Assembly (NCBI RefSeq): GCF_014197015.1
Contig: NZ_JACIET010000001.1
Location: 868,001 to 932,000, forward strand
Source: Niveibacterium umoris
GTDB taxonomy: Bacteria > Pseudomonadota > Gammaproteobacteria > Burkholderiales > Rhodocyclaceae
Direction of reading: 5' to 3'
DNA length: 64,000 nt
Under the pieces are notes generated by a model. It had not been told where the DNA came from. It worked only from the letters and a program-made list of their open reading frames with translations, and searched no databases. Position 1 is the first letter of the stretch. Every line of letters begins with the position of its first letter. This document shows, piece by piece, positions 37,059 to 45,565 of the stretch. Position numbers and translations under genes: made by a program.

Positions 37059-38357
37059 ATGAAGGAAGCCCCCGCCCCAAGGCCCGGTAAGGGCGCAGCC
37101 CTTGCGTCATGGCTCAACCAGCGCTGCGCCTGCGTGACGCTCGATCGCGCGCAATTGCGCAAGGAATTGCGCGGCGACCAGCACGATGGCGCGCTCATCG
37201 CGATGATCGAGGAGGCGCGCCCCCATCTGTTTTCCGAGACCACCCTGTACGTTGGCGAACGCGATCTTGGGCGGATCAGAGCCTTCGTCGCAGCGCACGA
37301 AAGGATCGTTGCACTCGAAGGCTGGCAGCAGATGGCGCTGTCCGACGCGCCATCGGCAGCATCGACCCCCTGCAACGCGCGTAGCGTGTTCATGGGATAC
37401 GACTTACACCTCGGCGACACCGGGCCGCAGCTCATCGAGATCAATACCAATGCGGGAGGCGGCCTGCTCAACGCGGTGCTGGCGCGGGCGCAGCGCATGT
37501 GCTGCAACGCCACGCGATTCGAAGCGGAGAACGACCCGACCGAGACCGCATTCATCGAGATGTTCCGTGCGGAGTGGGCGGCCGTGCGCGAAGACGCGCC
37601 TTTGCGACACATCGCAATTGTCGACGACGCCCCCGCCGAACAATATCTGTTGCCTGAGTTCCTCCTCTTTCAGCGCCTGTTTGAACGCGCCGGACTGAGT
37701 GCCAGCATCTGCGATCCGCGGGACCTTTCGGTCTCCGGCGGGCGACTGATGTTGGGTGGGCAGGCAGTCGATCTGGTCTACAACCGCAGCACCGATTTCT
37801 ACTTCGACGCCCCCGCGAGTGCCGCACTGAGAGAAGCCTGGATGCGGCAACGCGCAGTCATTACGCCGCATCCGCGGGCCCATGCGTTGTACGCCGACAA
37901 GCGTCACCTTGCGCGCCTGAGCGATGCAGCCTTCCTGCGCTCGATCGGCGCAGCGGACAACGACATTGCCTTGTGCCTGGCGCTGGTGCCAGAGACCCGC
38001 CGGGTGGTTGCAGCCGACGCGGCAACGCTCTGGCGGGAGCGCGGTGACTGGTTCTTCAAGCCAGCAACCGGGTTCGGCGGCAAGGCTACCTATCGTGGCG
38101 ACAAGCTGACCAGACGGGTCTTCGACGAGATTATGGCTGGCAACTACGTGGCGCAGCGCCACGTGCTGCCGGCGGCACGGGTGCAGTGTGTGGGCGGTGA
38201 AGAGGTGCAACTGAAGAGTGACTTGCGTGCCTATGCCTACGCTGGCGCCGTCCAGTTGTTTGCAGCACGCCTGTACCGTGGCCAGACCACCAACTTCCGC
38301 ACGCCGGGGGGCGGCTTCGCAGCCGTAGAAGCGATTCCTGATGCGGGTACGGACTAG
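37059..38357 (+). CDS. ATP-grasp-like protein of unknown substrate
   Basis: A 432-residue protein. GDTGPQLIEINTNAGGGLLN and WFFKPATGFGGKATYRGDKL look like nucleotide- and metal-binding segments of the ATP-grasp / glutathione-synthetase superfamily, with the order suggesting a permuted arrangement. It would ligate a carboxylate to an amine or thiol, but I cannot name the substrate. No signal peptide or membrane segment. ATG at 37059 with GGAG 7 bases upstream. Its TAG stop overlaps the TAG stop of cusA on the other strand through a shared CTAG. It follows the enoyl-CoA isomerase by 79 bases in the same direction. Confidence 0.6.
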   Translation: MKEAPAPRPGKGAALASWLNQRCACVTLDRAQLRKELRGDQHDGALIAMIEEARPHLFSETTLYVGERDLGRIRAFVAAHERIVALEGWQQMALSDAPSAASTPCNARSVFMGYDLHLGDTGPQLIEINTNAGGGLLNAVLARAQRMCCNATRFEAENDPTETAFIEMFRAEWAAVREDAPLRHIAIVDDAPAEQYLLPEFLLFQRLFERAGLSASICDPRDLSVSGGRLMLGGQAVDLVYNRSTDFYFDAPASAALREAWMRQRAVITPHPRAHALYADKRHLARLSDAAFLRSIGAADNDIALCLALVPETRRVVAADAATLWRERGDWFFKPATGFGGKATYRGDKLTRRVFDEIMAGNYVAQRHVLPAARVQCVGGEEVQLKSDLRAYAYAGAVQLFAARLYRGQTTNFRTPGGGFAAVEAIPDAGTD

Positions 38358-41300
38358 ATGCCGTGCACTGCGACCTTGCCGGCCGCACCGCGTGGATGTT
38401 CCAGCCGCCAGCCTTTCACCAGCGCGTAAATCGCGGGGATCACCACAAGCGTCAGCACCGTCGATGAAACCATGCCGCCGACCATCGGCGCAGCGATGCG
38501 GCGCATCACCTCCGAACCCGAGCCGTGGCTCCACATGATCGGCAGCAGGCCTGCCATGATGGCCACCACCGTCATCATCTTTGGCCGTACCCGCTCTACC
38601 GCACCTTCCATCACTGCAGCGTAGAGATCCTGCGCGCTCGGCAAAGTGCCCTCGCCCGCCCGTTTGGCACTGATGTCGCGCCAGGCGTGGTCGAGGTAGA
38701 TCAGCATCACGACGCCGGTTTCGGCAGCAACGCCGCCCAGGGCAATGAAGCCCACCGCCACCGCCACCGACAGGTTGTAGCCCAGCGCCCACATCAGCCA
38801 TACGCCGCCGATCAGTGCGAAGGGGACCGAGAGCATCACGATGAAAGTTTCGGTGAGGCGCCGGAAGTTCAGGTAGAGCAGCAGGAAGATGATCAGCAGC
38901 GTTACCGGCAGCACCACCTTCATCTTCTCGATCGCGCGCTGCATGGATTCGAACTGGCCGCTCCAGCTGGCGTAGTAGCCGGGCGGGAACTTCACCTTGT
39001 CGGCCACCGCTTTCTGCGCGTCCTTCACATACGAACCGATATCGCGGTCACGTATGTCGATGTAGATGTAGGCGGAAAGCAGCGCGTTCTCGGTTCGGAT
39101 CGCCGGCGCCCCGCGGGTGATCGACACCCGCGCCACTTGCCCCAGCGGCACCATCGCGCCGCCCATCGTCGGCACCAGCACCTGCGAGGCGATCTGCTGC
39201 GGGCTGTCGCGCAGTTCGCGCGGGTAGCGCACCGTCACGCCAAAGCGTTCGCGCCCCTCAACGGTGGTCGTCACCATTTCGCCGCCGAGCGCGGTGGCGA
39301 TCACGTCCTGCAACTCGCCGACGCCCAGCCCGTAGCGCGCCAGTGCTTCGCGGTCCGGCTCGATGTCGAGGTAGAAACCGCCGGTAATGCGCTCGGCAAA
39401 CGCGCTGGTGGTGCCCGGCACCTGCTTGACGACCGCTTCGATTTCCTTGGCGAGACGCTCCATCTCATCCAGATCCTTGCCGAAGACCTTGATGCCGATC
39501 GGCGTGCGGATGCCGGTGGAGAGCATGTCGATGCGCGCCTTGATCGGCATCGTCCAGGCGTTCGATACGCCGGGGAACTGCAAGGCCTTGTCCATCTCGG
39601 CGATCAGCTTGTCGATGTTCATGCCGGGGCGCCATTCGGCCTCCGGCTTGAGGTTGATCACCGTCTCGAACATCTCGGTCGGCGCCGGGTCGGTGGCAGT
39701 GTTGGCGCGGCCGGCCTTGCCGAATACCGAGGCCACTTCGGGGAAGCTCTTGATGATGCGGTTCTGCGTTTGCAGCAGCTCGGCCGCCTTGGTGATCGAC
39801 ATCGCCGGCAGCGAAGTCGGCATGTAGAACAGCGTGCCCTCGTTGAGCGTGGGCATGAACTCGCTGCCCAGGCGCGACGCCGGCCAGGCGCTTGCCAGCA
39901 AAGCCAGCAGCGCCAGCGCGATGGTGCTCTTCTTCCAGCGCATCACCGCCGCGATGATCGGGCGGTAGGCCCAGATCAGCGCGCGATTCACCGGGTTGCG
40001 CGCCTCCGGCATGATGCGGCCGCGCACGAACAGCATCATCAGCACCGGCACCAGCGTCACCGACAGCAGCGCAGCGCCTGCCATCGCGAAGGTCTTGGTC
40101 CAGGCTAGCGGCGCGAAGAGCCGGCCCTCCTGCGATTCCAGCGTGAACACTGGCAGGAAGGACACGGTGATGATCAGCAGCGAAAAGAACAGCGACGGCC
40201 CCACTTCCTTGCAGGCCTCTACCATCGCCTCTGCGCGCGATTCGCCGGGCTGGAGCCGCTCGATGTGCTTGTGCGCGTTTTCGATCATGACGATGGCGGC
40301 GTCGACCATCGCGCCGATGGCGATTGCGATGCCGCCCAGGCTCATGATGTTGGAGTTCATGCCCAGCGCGTGCATCGCAATGAAGGCAATCAACACCCCT
40401 ACCGGCAGCATTAGGATCGCGACCAGTGCGCTGCGCACATGCAGCAGGAAAACAATGCAGACCAGCGCAACGATCAACGACTCTTCGATCAGCGTGCCCT
40501 TGAGGGTTTCGATCGCGCGGAGGATCAGCTCTGATCGGTCGTAGACGGGCTTCAAGGTCACCCCTTCCGGCAGGCCGGACGAGACCTCGCCGATCTTGTC
40601 CTTGACGTTGCGGATCACCTCCAGCGCGTTTTGCCCGAAGCGCGCGCTGACGATACCGCCAACCACTTCGCCCTCACCGTCCAGCTCAGCCAGCCCGCGC
40701 CGCTCGTCCGGCACAAGCTCGACCCGCGCGATATCGCTGATGCGCACCGGCGTGCCGTTGGCGGCCTTGAGCACGAGGCCGGCAATGTCGGCGGTGCCCC
40801 GCAGGTAGCCACGGCCGCGCACCATGTATTCCGTTTCCGCCATTTCGACGACACGGCCGCCGACATCGCGGTTGGAGCTGCGGATCGCTTCGCTGACCTT
40901 TTTGAGCGGGATGCCATAGGCGCGCAGCTTGATCGGATCGACCGTGACCTGATACTGCTGCACGAAGCCGCCGATCGAAGCGACCTCGGCTACGCCATGT
41001 GCCTTGCTCAGTTGATAGCGCAGGTACCAGTCCTGAATCGTGCGCAGTTCGGCGAGCGTCTTGTTCTTGGCGACCAGCGCGTACTGATATACCCAGCCTA
41101 CGCCAGTGGCGTCGGGCCCGAGCTGCGGCGCCACCCCGGCCGGTAGCCGGCCAGCGGCAGAGTTGAGGTATTCAAGTACGCGTGAGCGTGCCCAGTAGAT
41201 GTCGGTGCCATCTTCGAAGATGACGTACACGAAGGACGCACCAAAGAAGGAGAACCCCCGCACGACCTTCGACTTGGGCACCGAAAGCATCGCCGTGGCG

Positions 41301-41506
41301 AGCGGATAGGTCACCTGATCTTCGACCACCTGCGGCGCCTGCCCCGGGAACTCGCTGTACACGATGACCTGCACGTCGGACAGATCCGGCAGCGCATCGA
41401 GCGGCGTGCGCATCACCGCCACCACCCCTGCGATCACCACGAACACCGTTGCCAGCAGCACCAGGAAACGGTTGCGGGCCGACCAGTCGATCAGGGCGTT
41501 GAGCAT
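38354..41506 (-). CDS. cusA: CusA-type copper/silver efflux RND transporter
   Basis: A 1050-residue heavy-metal RND pump with 12 expected membrane helices and two periplasmic porter domains. The copper/silver three-methionine site of E. coli CusA (M573, M623, M672) has exact counterparts at M562 (LFYMPTSLP), M612 (PTEMFET) and M661 (RIDMLSTG), with identical 50 and 49 residue spacing. The proton-relay region reads GAMVDAAIVMIENAHK. Export of Cu(I)/Ag(I) from the periplasm is therefore the best call, over the zinc/cobalt CzcA type. The ATG at 41506 lies one base after the cusB stop. Last gene of cusF-cusC-cusB-cusA. Confidence 0.95.
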   Translation of the reverse strand: MLNALIDWSARNRFLVLLATVFVVIAGVVAVMRTPLDALPDLSDVQVIVYSEFPGQAPQVVEDQVTYPLATAMLSVPKSKVVRGFSFFGASFVYVIFEDGTDIYWARSRVLEYLNSAAGRLPAGVAPQLGPDATGVGWVYQYALVAKNKTLAELRTIQDWYLRYQLSKAHGVAEVASIGGFVQQYQVTVDPIKLRAYGIPLKKVSEAIRSSNRDVGGRVVEMAETEYMVRGRGYLRGTADIAGLVLKAANGTPVRISDIARVELVPDERRGLAELDGEGEVVGGIVSARFGQNALEVIRNVKDKIGEVSSGLPEGVTLKPVYDRSELILRAIETLKGTLIEESLIVALVCIVFLLHVRSALVAILMLPVGVLIAFIAMHALGMNSNIMSLGGIAIAIGAMVDAAIVMIENAHKHIERLQPGESRAEAMVEACKEVGPSLFFSLLIITVSFLPVFTLESQEGRLFAPLAWTKTFAMAGAALLSVTLVPVLMMLFVRGRIMPEARNPVNRALIWAYRPIIAAVMRWKKSTIALALLALLASAWPASRLGSEFMPTLNEGTLFYMPTSLPAMSITKAAELLQTQNRIIKSFPEVASVFGKAGRANTATDPAPTEMFETVINLKPEAEWRPGMNIDKLIAEMDKALQFPGVSNAWTMPIKARIDMLSTGIRTPIGIKVFGKDLDEMERLAKEIEAVVKQVPGTTSAFAERITGGFYLDIEPDREALARYGLGVGELQDVIATALGGEMVTTTVEGRERFGVTVRYPRELRDSPQQIASQVLVPTMGGAMVPLGQVARVSITRGAPAIRTENALLSAYIYIDIRDRDIGSYVKDAQKAVADKVKFPPGYYASWSGQFESMQRAIEKMKVVLPVTLLIIFLLLYLNFRRLTETFIVMLSVPFALIGGVWLMWALGYNLSVAVAVGFIALGGVAAETGVVMLIYLDHAWRDISAKRAGEGTLPSAQDLYAAVMEGAVERVRPKMMTVVAIMAGLLPIMWSHGSGSEVMRRIAAPMVGGMVSSTVLTLVVIPAIYALVKGWRLEHPRGAAGKVAVHGI

Positions 41507-41507
41507 G

Positions 41508-43073
41508 TCAGTGGCCTGCGTGCGGGTCGCCGGATCCAACGGCGGCGGGTACGAGCTTCGTAACCACCCACTCGCCAGGTTTGCGTTCGACGAAATCGAA
41601 CTGCACCGCGTCGCCCGCCTTCAGGCCTTTGGCCAGCGCGTTGTTGGCGAGCACGAAGTCCATCGTCATCGCTGGCCACTTCAGGCTGGCGATCGGCTCG
41701 TGCGCAAGGGTGAGCTCCCCGCTCGTGGCGTCGATCGCCTCGATGCGACCCTTGCCGTGATGTCCGACGCTACTGGTTGCCGCGGGCGCTGCAGACGGTG
41801 CCGATGCGGCCGTGAGCCCCTGCACCGCCGTCTTGAGATTGCTTTCGGCATCGATCAGGAAGTTCGCGCTGACGACCACCAGATCACCCGCCTGCACCCC
41901 TTCGAGCACCTCGACAAACTCGCCGGAGCGTGCGCCAAGCTTTACGCCGCGAGATTCAAAGTGCCCTTCGCTACGCTGCACCAACACGATCTGCCGTGTG
42001 CCGCTGTCGATCACCGCCGAAGTCGGGACGGTGACCACCGACCCGCCCGGCGCAGAACTCAGCGTCATGGATGCGAACAGCCCGGGCTTGAGCAGCCCCT
42101 GTGGATTGGCCAGCTCCACCCGCACCGGCACGGTACGCGTTTCTGCGTTCAGCGTCGGATAGATGTAGCTCACCGTGCCTTCGAAAGTTTTGCCGGGGTA
42201 GGCGTTCAGCGTGATGCTTGCCTTGCGGCCCGTCTGCACCGCGGCGATGTCCTGCTCATTGACGTCGACAATCGCCCACACCGACGACAGATCAGCGATC
42301 TGGAACAGCGTGTCGCCAGGCATGAATCGCATCCCCTGCAGTGCCTTCTTCTCCATCACGACACCCGACACTGGCGAGCGGAAACCGAGCGTGCGGCGAG
42401 CATCACCCTGCTTGGTCAGATCCTTGATCTGCGTGTCGGACACTTCCCAGTTCTTCAGCCGCGCCAGCGAGGCGTCGGCCAGTGCGCGCATGCTTTCATG
42501 TGCGCTCGCATCGCCCTGTGCCAGAGATTCGGCCCCCCGTGCGGCAATCGCGTACTCCCGCTGCGCCGACACCAGCTCGGGGCTGTAGGCCTCGAAAAGC
42601 AATTGCCCGCGTGCCACTTGCTGTCCGGTCGCATTGACCAGCAAGCGTTCGACCCAGCCTTCGAATCGGGGCGCCACCGCAACAGTGCGACGTTCGTCGA
42701 TCTCGATGCGGCCGAGCGCGCGCACGTTGCGTTCGAGCACACGCGCTTCTGCGGGTACGGTACGCACGCCGAGTTTCTGGACCTTCTCCGGGCTGATCCG
42801 GATCTGCCCTTCGGCGGCGTTTGCGGTGTCGTCACCTTCGAAGACCGCGATGTAGTCCATCCCCATCGGGTCCTTCTTTGGCACCGGAGAGGTATCAGGG
42901 AGCCCCATGGGGTTGCGGTAGTACAGCAGCTTGCGGCCTGTTTTCGACTGCGAAGTGTCGGGGGCGGCAAGCGCCGGCGCAGGCGAGGCGTGCCGCTGAC
43001 CGAACCAGTAACCGGCGCTGAGCGCGGCGACCACGGCCGCAGTCGTCAAGGCGAGTGTTGCGCTGCGCTTCAC
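41508..43073 (-). CDS. cusB: CusB-type periplasmic adaptor with fused C-terminal CusF domain
   Basis: A 521-residue membrane-fusion protein. An N-terminal anchor or signal (TLALTTAAVVAALSAGYWFG) leads to a heavy-metal-binding segment (YYRNPMGLPDTS ... KKDPMGMDY, about 50-77). The barrel-sandwich and beta-barrel domains follow (FEGWVERLLVNATGQQVARG; GFRSPVSGVVMEK). The last 75 residues are a CusF domain with H458, W466, M469 and M471. Their 8-3-2 spacing equals that of H36, W44, M47 and M49 in E. coli CusF. The chain ends in GDPHAGH. It links CusA to CusC and may carry its own chaperone. Overlaps cusC by 4 bases. Confidence 0.94.
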   Translation of the reverse strand: MKRSATLALTTAAVVAALSAGYWFGQRHASPAPALAAPDTSQSKTGRKLLYYRNPMGLPDTSPVPKKDPMGMDYIAVFEGDDTANAAEGQIRISPEKVQKLGVRTVPAEARVLERNVRALGRIEIDERRTVAVAPRFEGWVERLLVNATGQQVARGQLLFEAYSPELVSAQREYAIAARGAESLAQGDASAHESMRALADASLARLKNWEVSDTQIKDLTKQGDARRTLGFRSPVSGVVMEKKALQGMRFMPGDTLFQIADLSSVWAIVDVNEQDIAAVQTGRKASITLNAYPGKTFEGTVSYIYPTLNAETRTVPVRVELANPQGLLKPGLFASMTLSSAPGGSVVTVPTSAVIDSGTRQIVLVQRSEGHFESRGVKLGARSGEFVEVLEGVQAGDLVVVSANFLIDAESNLKTAVQGLTAASAPSAAPAATSSVGHHGKGRIEAIDATSGELTLAHEPIASLKWPAMTMDFVLANNALAKGLKAGDAVQFDFVERKPGEWVVTKLVPAAVGSGDPHAGH

Positions 43074-44353
43074 AGGGGTTCTCCGATCAATCGTTCGATC
43101 TCAGCGAGCCGCATCTGCTGTTCGGCGCGCACCCGGATCAGGTCTTGGCGTGCCTTGCGCAGACTGCGCTGGGCATCGAGCACGGTGGCAAAGTCCACCT
43201 TGCCGTTTTCATACCCCGCAAGGGCTGACTGAAAAGTCGCTTCGCTCTGCGGGATCAGGGTCGAGGCGGTAAGCGTTTCCACGCGGTTGAGCCCTTCAAG
43301 CGAAGCGACTAGCCCTCCCAGTTCGCCAGCCAGCCGATACGCGAGCGATTCTGAACGCGCGTTCGCCGCTTCGAGCATGCGCTCTGCTTCGCGCTCCTGG
43401 CTACGGCGGGTGTCGAACTGCAAGGGCAGGTTCACTTCAAACATCAACTGCCATTCGTTGACGCTGCTGCCGCGCTGCACCGGCGTGATGCCGAGGTTCA
43501 GATCCGGCATGCGATTACGGTAGGCGAGTTCGCGACTCTTCGCGGCGCCTATGGCCTTCTCGGTCTCTGCTGCGAGTTGCGGGTTGCGGGCTTTGAGCCG
43601 CGCGACCAGGCTGTCCATCTCGAGCGCCGCGGGTGGCGGCACCTTGCGCAGGGCCTGCGGTTCGGCGAGCGGCGCCTTGGGGGGTCTGGCGATCAGCGCG
43701 TTAAGCAAGACCTGGGTGCCCTTGCGCTCTTGTTCAAGCATCAACTGCTCTTGCGCGATGCCTGTCAGTTCCACCTGCGCGCGAATCACATCCTGCTGGG
43801 CAGCCAGGCCGGATGCATAACGGCTGCGCGCGAGCGATTCAAGGCGTGTGTCGATCGCGGCAATGTCGCGTGCCTGCTCCTCGAGGCGGACGACCTGCCA
43901 GTACTGCGCGTAGCTGCGCTTGACCAGTGTCGCGAGTTCCAGCGCCGCGTCGTCGGCGCTGCGCTCAGCCTGGCGCGCGCCGGATTCGGCGATCTCTTGT
44001 CGCAGTGTGCGCTTGCCCCAGAAGGGTAGCTGCTGACTCAGCGTGTACTGTGTGCTTCCCACTTGCGCTGGCGACAGGCGTACGCCGGTGCTGCCGCCGT
44101 TGTTCACATCCATCAGCTCGATCTTGAGCATCGGGTCTGCCAGTGCGCCAGCAGGCTGCACCCGCTCCCGCGCAGCGGCGGCCTCAAGTTGGGCGGCGCG
44201 AACCGTGGGGTTCGCCGCCCGCGCCAGATCGAGCAGTTCGTCGACCGAACGGCCCGGCGGCACCCCGTCGGCCAGCGACGGCACGCTCAGCGCGAACAGC
44301 GCGCCGGTAATGCATACCACTGACAGATCTCGAAGCGATGGCATCATGAACAT
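43070..44353 (-). CDS. cusC: CusC-type outer-membrane efflux channel (TolC family)
   Basis: A 427-residue outer-membrane factor of the TolC family with a Sec signal (VVCITGALFALSVPSLADG) and two helical-hairpin repeats (SVDELLDLARAANPTVRAAQ; FATVLDAQRSLRKARQDL). No lipobox Cys is seen, so it is not obviously a lipoprotein like E. coli CusC. The start is uncertain: ATG at 44353 is used, with further ATGs at 44347 and 44344 and a GTG at 44380. It follows cusF by 45 bases and overlaps cusB. Confidence 0.88.
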   Translation of the reverse strand: MFMMPSLRDLSVVCITGALFALSVPSLADGVPPGRSVDELLDLARAANPTVRAAQLEAAAARERVQPAGALADPMLKIELMDVNNGGSTGVRLSPAQVGSTQYTLSQQLPFWGKRTLRQEIAESGARQAERSADDAALELATLVKRSYAQYWQVVRLEEQARDIAAIDTRLESLARSRYASGLAAQQDVIRAQVELTGIAQEQLMLEQERKGTQVLLNALIARPPKAPLAEPQALRKVPPPAALEMDSLVARLKARNPQLAAETEKAIGAAKSRELAYRNRMPDLNLGITPVQRGSSVNEWQLMFEVNLPLQFDTRRSQEREAERMLEAANARSESLAYRLAGELGGLVASLEGLNRVETLTASTLIPQSEATFQSALAGYENGKVDFATVLDAQRSLRKARQDLIRVRAEQQMRLAEIERLIGEPL

Positions 44354-44398
44354 TGCACTTTGCGGTGAGCGGACCGGCACAGCCTACAGGCTTGCGGT

Positions 44399-44734
44399 CT
44401 ACTTGCGGTGAAGCTGCGTGACAGTGAGCGCGCCATGGACATCTTCCGCCAGGAAGTGAATCTGGTCACCCGGCTTCAACGAATCCAGCCATGCGGGATC
44501 CTTCACCTTGAAGCTCATCGTCATGGCGGACATCTGCAGGTTCACCAGCGGTCCGTGCGAGATCGTCAACTTTCCGTTGGCCTTGTCGACCTTCTTCACA
44601 GTGCCTTCGGACAGGGCCGTCATGCTCGCCCCGGCGGCAGGCGCCGGCGCCTGATGCCCCGCGTGTGGATCGGCCGCTTGCGCGGCAGGAAGACCAAGAC
44701 TCAGGAACACAACCAAGGCGGCTACGGTACGCAC
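44399..44734 (-). CDS. cusF: CusF-like periplasmic copper-binding protein with Trp replaced by Met
   Basis: A 111-residue secreted protein. The signal peptide is VAALVVFLSLGLPAAQA, followed by a His-rich linker (DPHAGHQAP) and a CusF OB-fold domain. Metal-site residues are H60, M68, M71 and M73. Spacing matches CusF, but the position of the cation-pi tryptophan (W44 in E. coli) is Met. I start at a GTG (44734) because GGAGG lies 7 bases upstream and the signal peptide then begins correctly; the frame is open 22 codons further. First gene of the leftward cus operon. Confidence 0.88.
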   Translation of the reverse strand: MRTVAALVVFLSLGLPAAQAADPHAGHQAPAPAAGASMTALSEGTVKKVDKANGKLTISHGPLVNLQMSAMTMSFKVKDPAWLDSLKPGDQIHFLAEDVHGALTVTQLHRK

Positions 44735-44816
44735 GGGAAAACCTCCAATCACGGGCACGTCAGAATGGTGTCGATGATGTGCCCGCGGTTCTGTCGCCAC
44801 GCTGACCGCAAGATTA

Positions 44817-44833
44817 CATTCCTGTCAGGAATG
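44817..44833. promoter_or_regulatory. Perfect 17-bp palindrome between cusF and cusR: candidate CusR operator
   Basis: CATTCCTG-T-CAGGAATG: perfect 8-bp arms around one base, between the divergent cusF and cusR genes. A -10-like CACAAT at 44857-44862 would put its centre near -44 for cusR, the usual spot for an OmpR-family activator. Binding is inferred. Confidence 0.65.
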
Positions 44834-44887
44834 GCGCTGCCGGCCTGACGATGCGGCACAATCGGGGCAGGAAGGAGTCCGGAGCCG

Positions 44888-45565
44888 ATGCGCATCCTTA
44901 TCGTCGAAGACGAACCGAAAACAGGCGACTACCTTAGGCAAGGGCTCAGCGAGGCGGGCTTCGTGACCGATCTGGTGCGCGATGGCCTCGACGGCCTGCA
45001 TCTGGGCCTGAGTGGCGACTACGACCTGATGATCCTCGACGTGATGTTGCCCGGGATGGACGGCTGGACGCTGCTTCAGGCCATTCGCCGCAACGACAAG
45101 GCGACACCGGTGTTGTTCCTGACCGCACGCGACCAGGTCGAAGATCGGGTACGCGGACTCGAAAGCGGCGCTGACGACTACCTCGTCAAACCCTTTGCGT
45201 TTGCCGAGTTGCTGGCGCGGGTGCGAACACTGCTGCGCCGCGGCAAGGTGCGGGAGTCTGACACCCTGCAGGCGGCCGATCTCGAACTTGATCTGCTGCG
45301 TCGTCGCGCCAGCCGCGGCGGCCAGCGCATCGACCTCACAGCGAAGGAATTCGCGCTGCTTGAGTTGTTGCTGCGACGACGCGGTGAAGTGTTGCCGCGT
45401 TCCCTGATTGCCTCGCAGGTGTGGGACATGAATTTCGACAGCGACACCAACGTCATCGAAGTCGCGGTACGGCGGCTGCGCGCCAAGGTGGATGACGGTT
45501 TCGAGCCGAAGCTGATCCGAACGGTGCGCGGCATGGGCTACGTGCTCGACGAGTCGGGTAGCTGA
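44888..45565 (+). CDS. cusR: CusR/CopR-type response regulator (OmpR family)
   Basis: A 225-residue regulator: receiver domain with phosphoacceptor D51 ([15 protein letters not shown]), T and K switch residues ([13 protein letters not shown]), and a C-terminal winged helix ([30 protein letters not shown]). It is transcribed away from cusFCBA and overlaps its kinase gene by one base (TGATG). With the kinase it should switch on the cus operon in response to copper or silver. A Shine-Dalgarno (AAGGAG) lies upstream. Confidence 0.94.
   Translation: MRILIVEDEPKTGDYLRQGLSEAGFVTDLVRDGLDGLHLGLSGDYDLMILDVMLPGMDGWTLLQAIRRNDKATPVLFLTARDQVEDRVRGLESGADDYLVKPFAFAELLARVRTLLRRGKVRESDTLQAADLELDLLRRRASRGGQRIDLTAKEFALLELLLRRRGEVLPRSLIASQVWDMNFDSDTNVIEVAVRRLRAKVDDGFEPKLIRTVRGMGYVLDESGS

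Noticed and set aside
41364-43232. 622-codon frame opposite cusA/cusB, and a 527-codon frame opposite cusA (38525-40108)
   Set aside because: Both lie fully antisense to strongly conserved copper genes and have His/Arg-rich, non-family composition typical of shadow frames in GC-rich DNA.
38354-44734. Zinc/cobalt/cadmium CzcCBA as identity of the efflux cluster
   Set aside because: The three Met residues of the CusA copper site and two CusF domains point to copper/silver.
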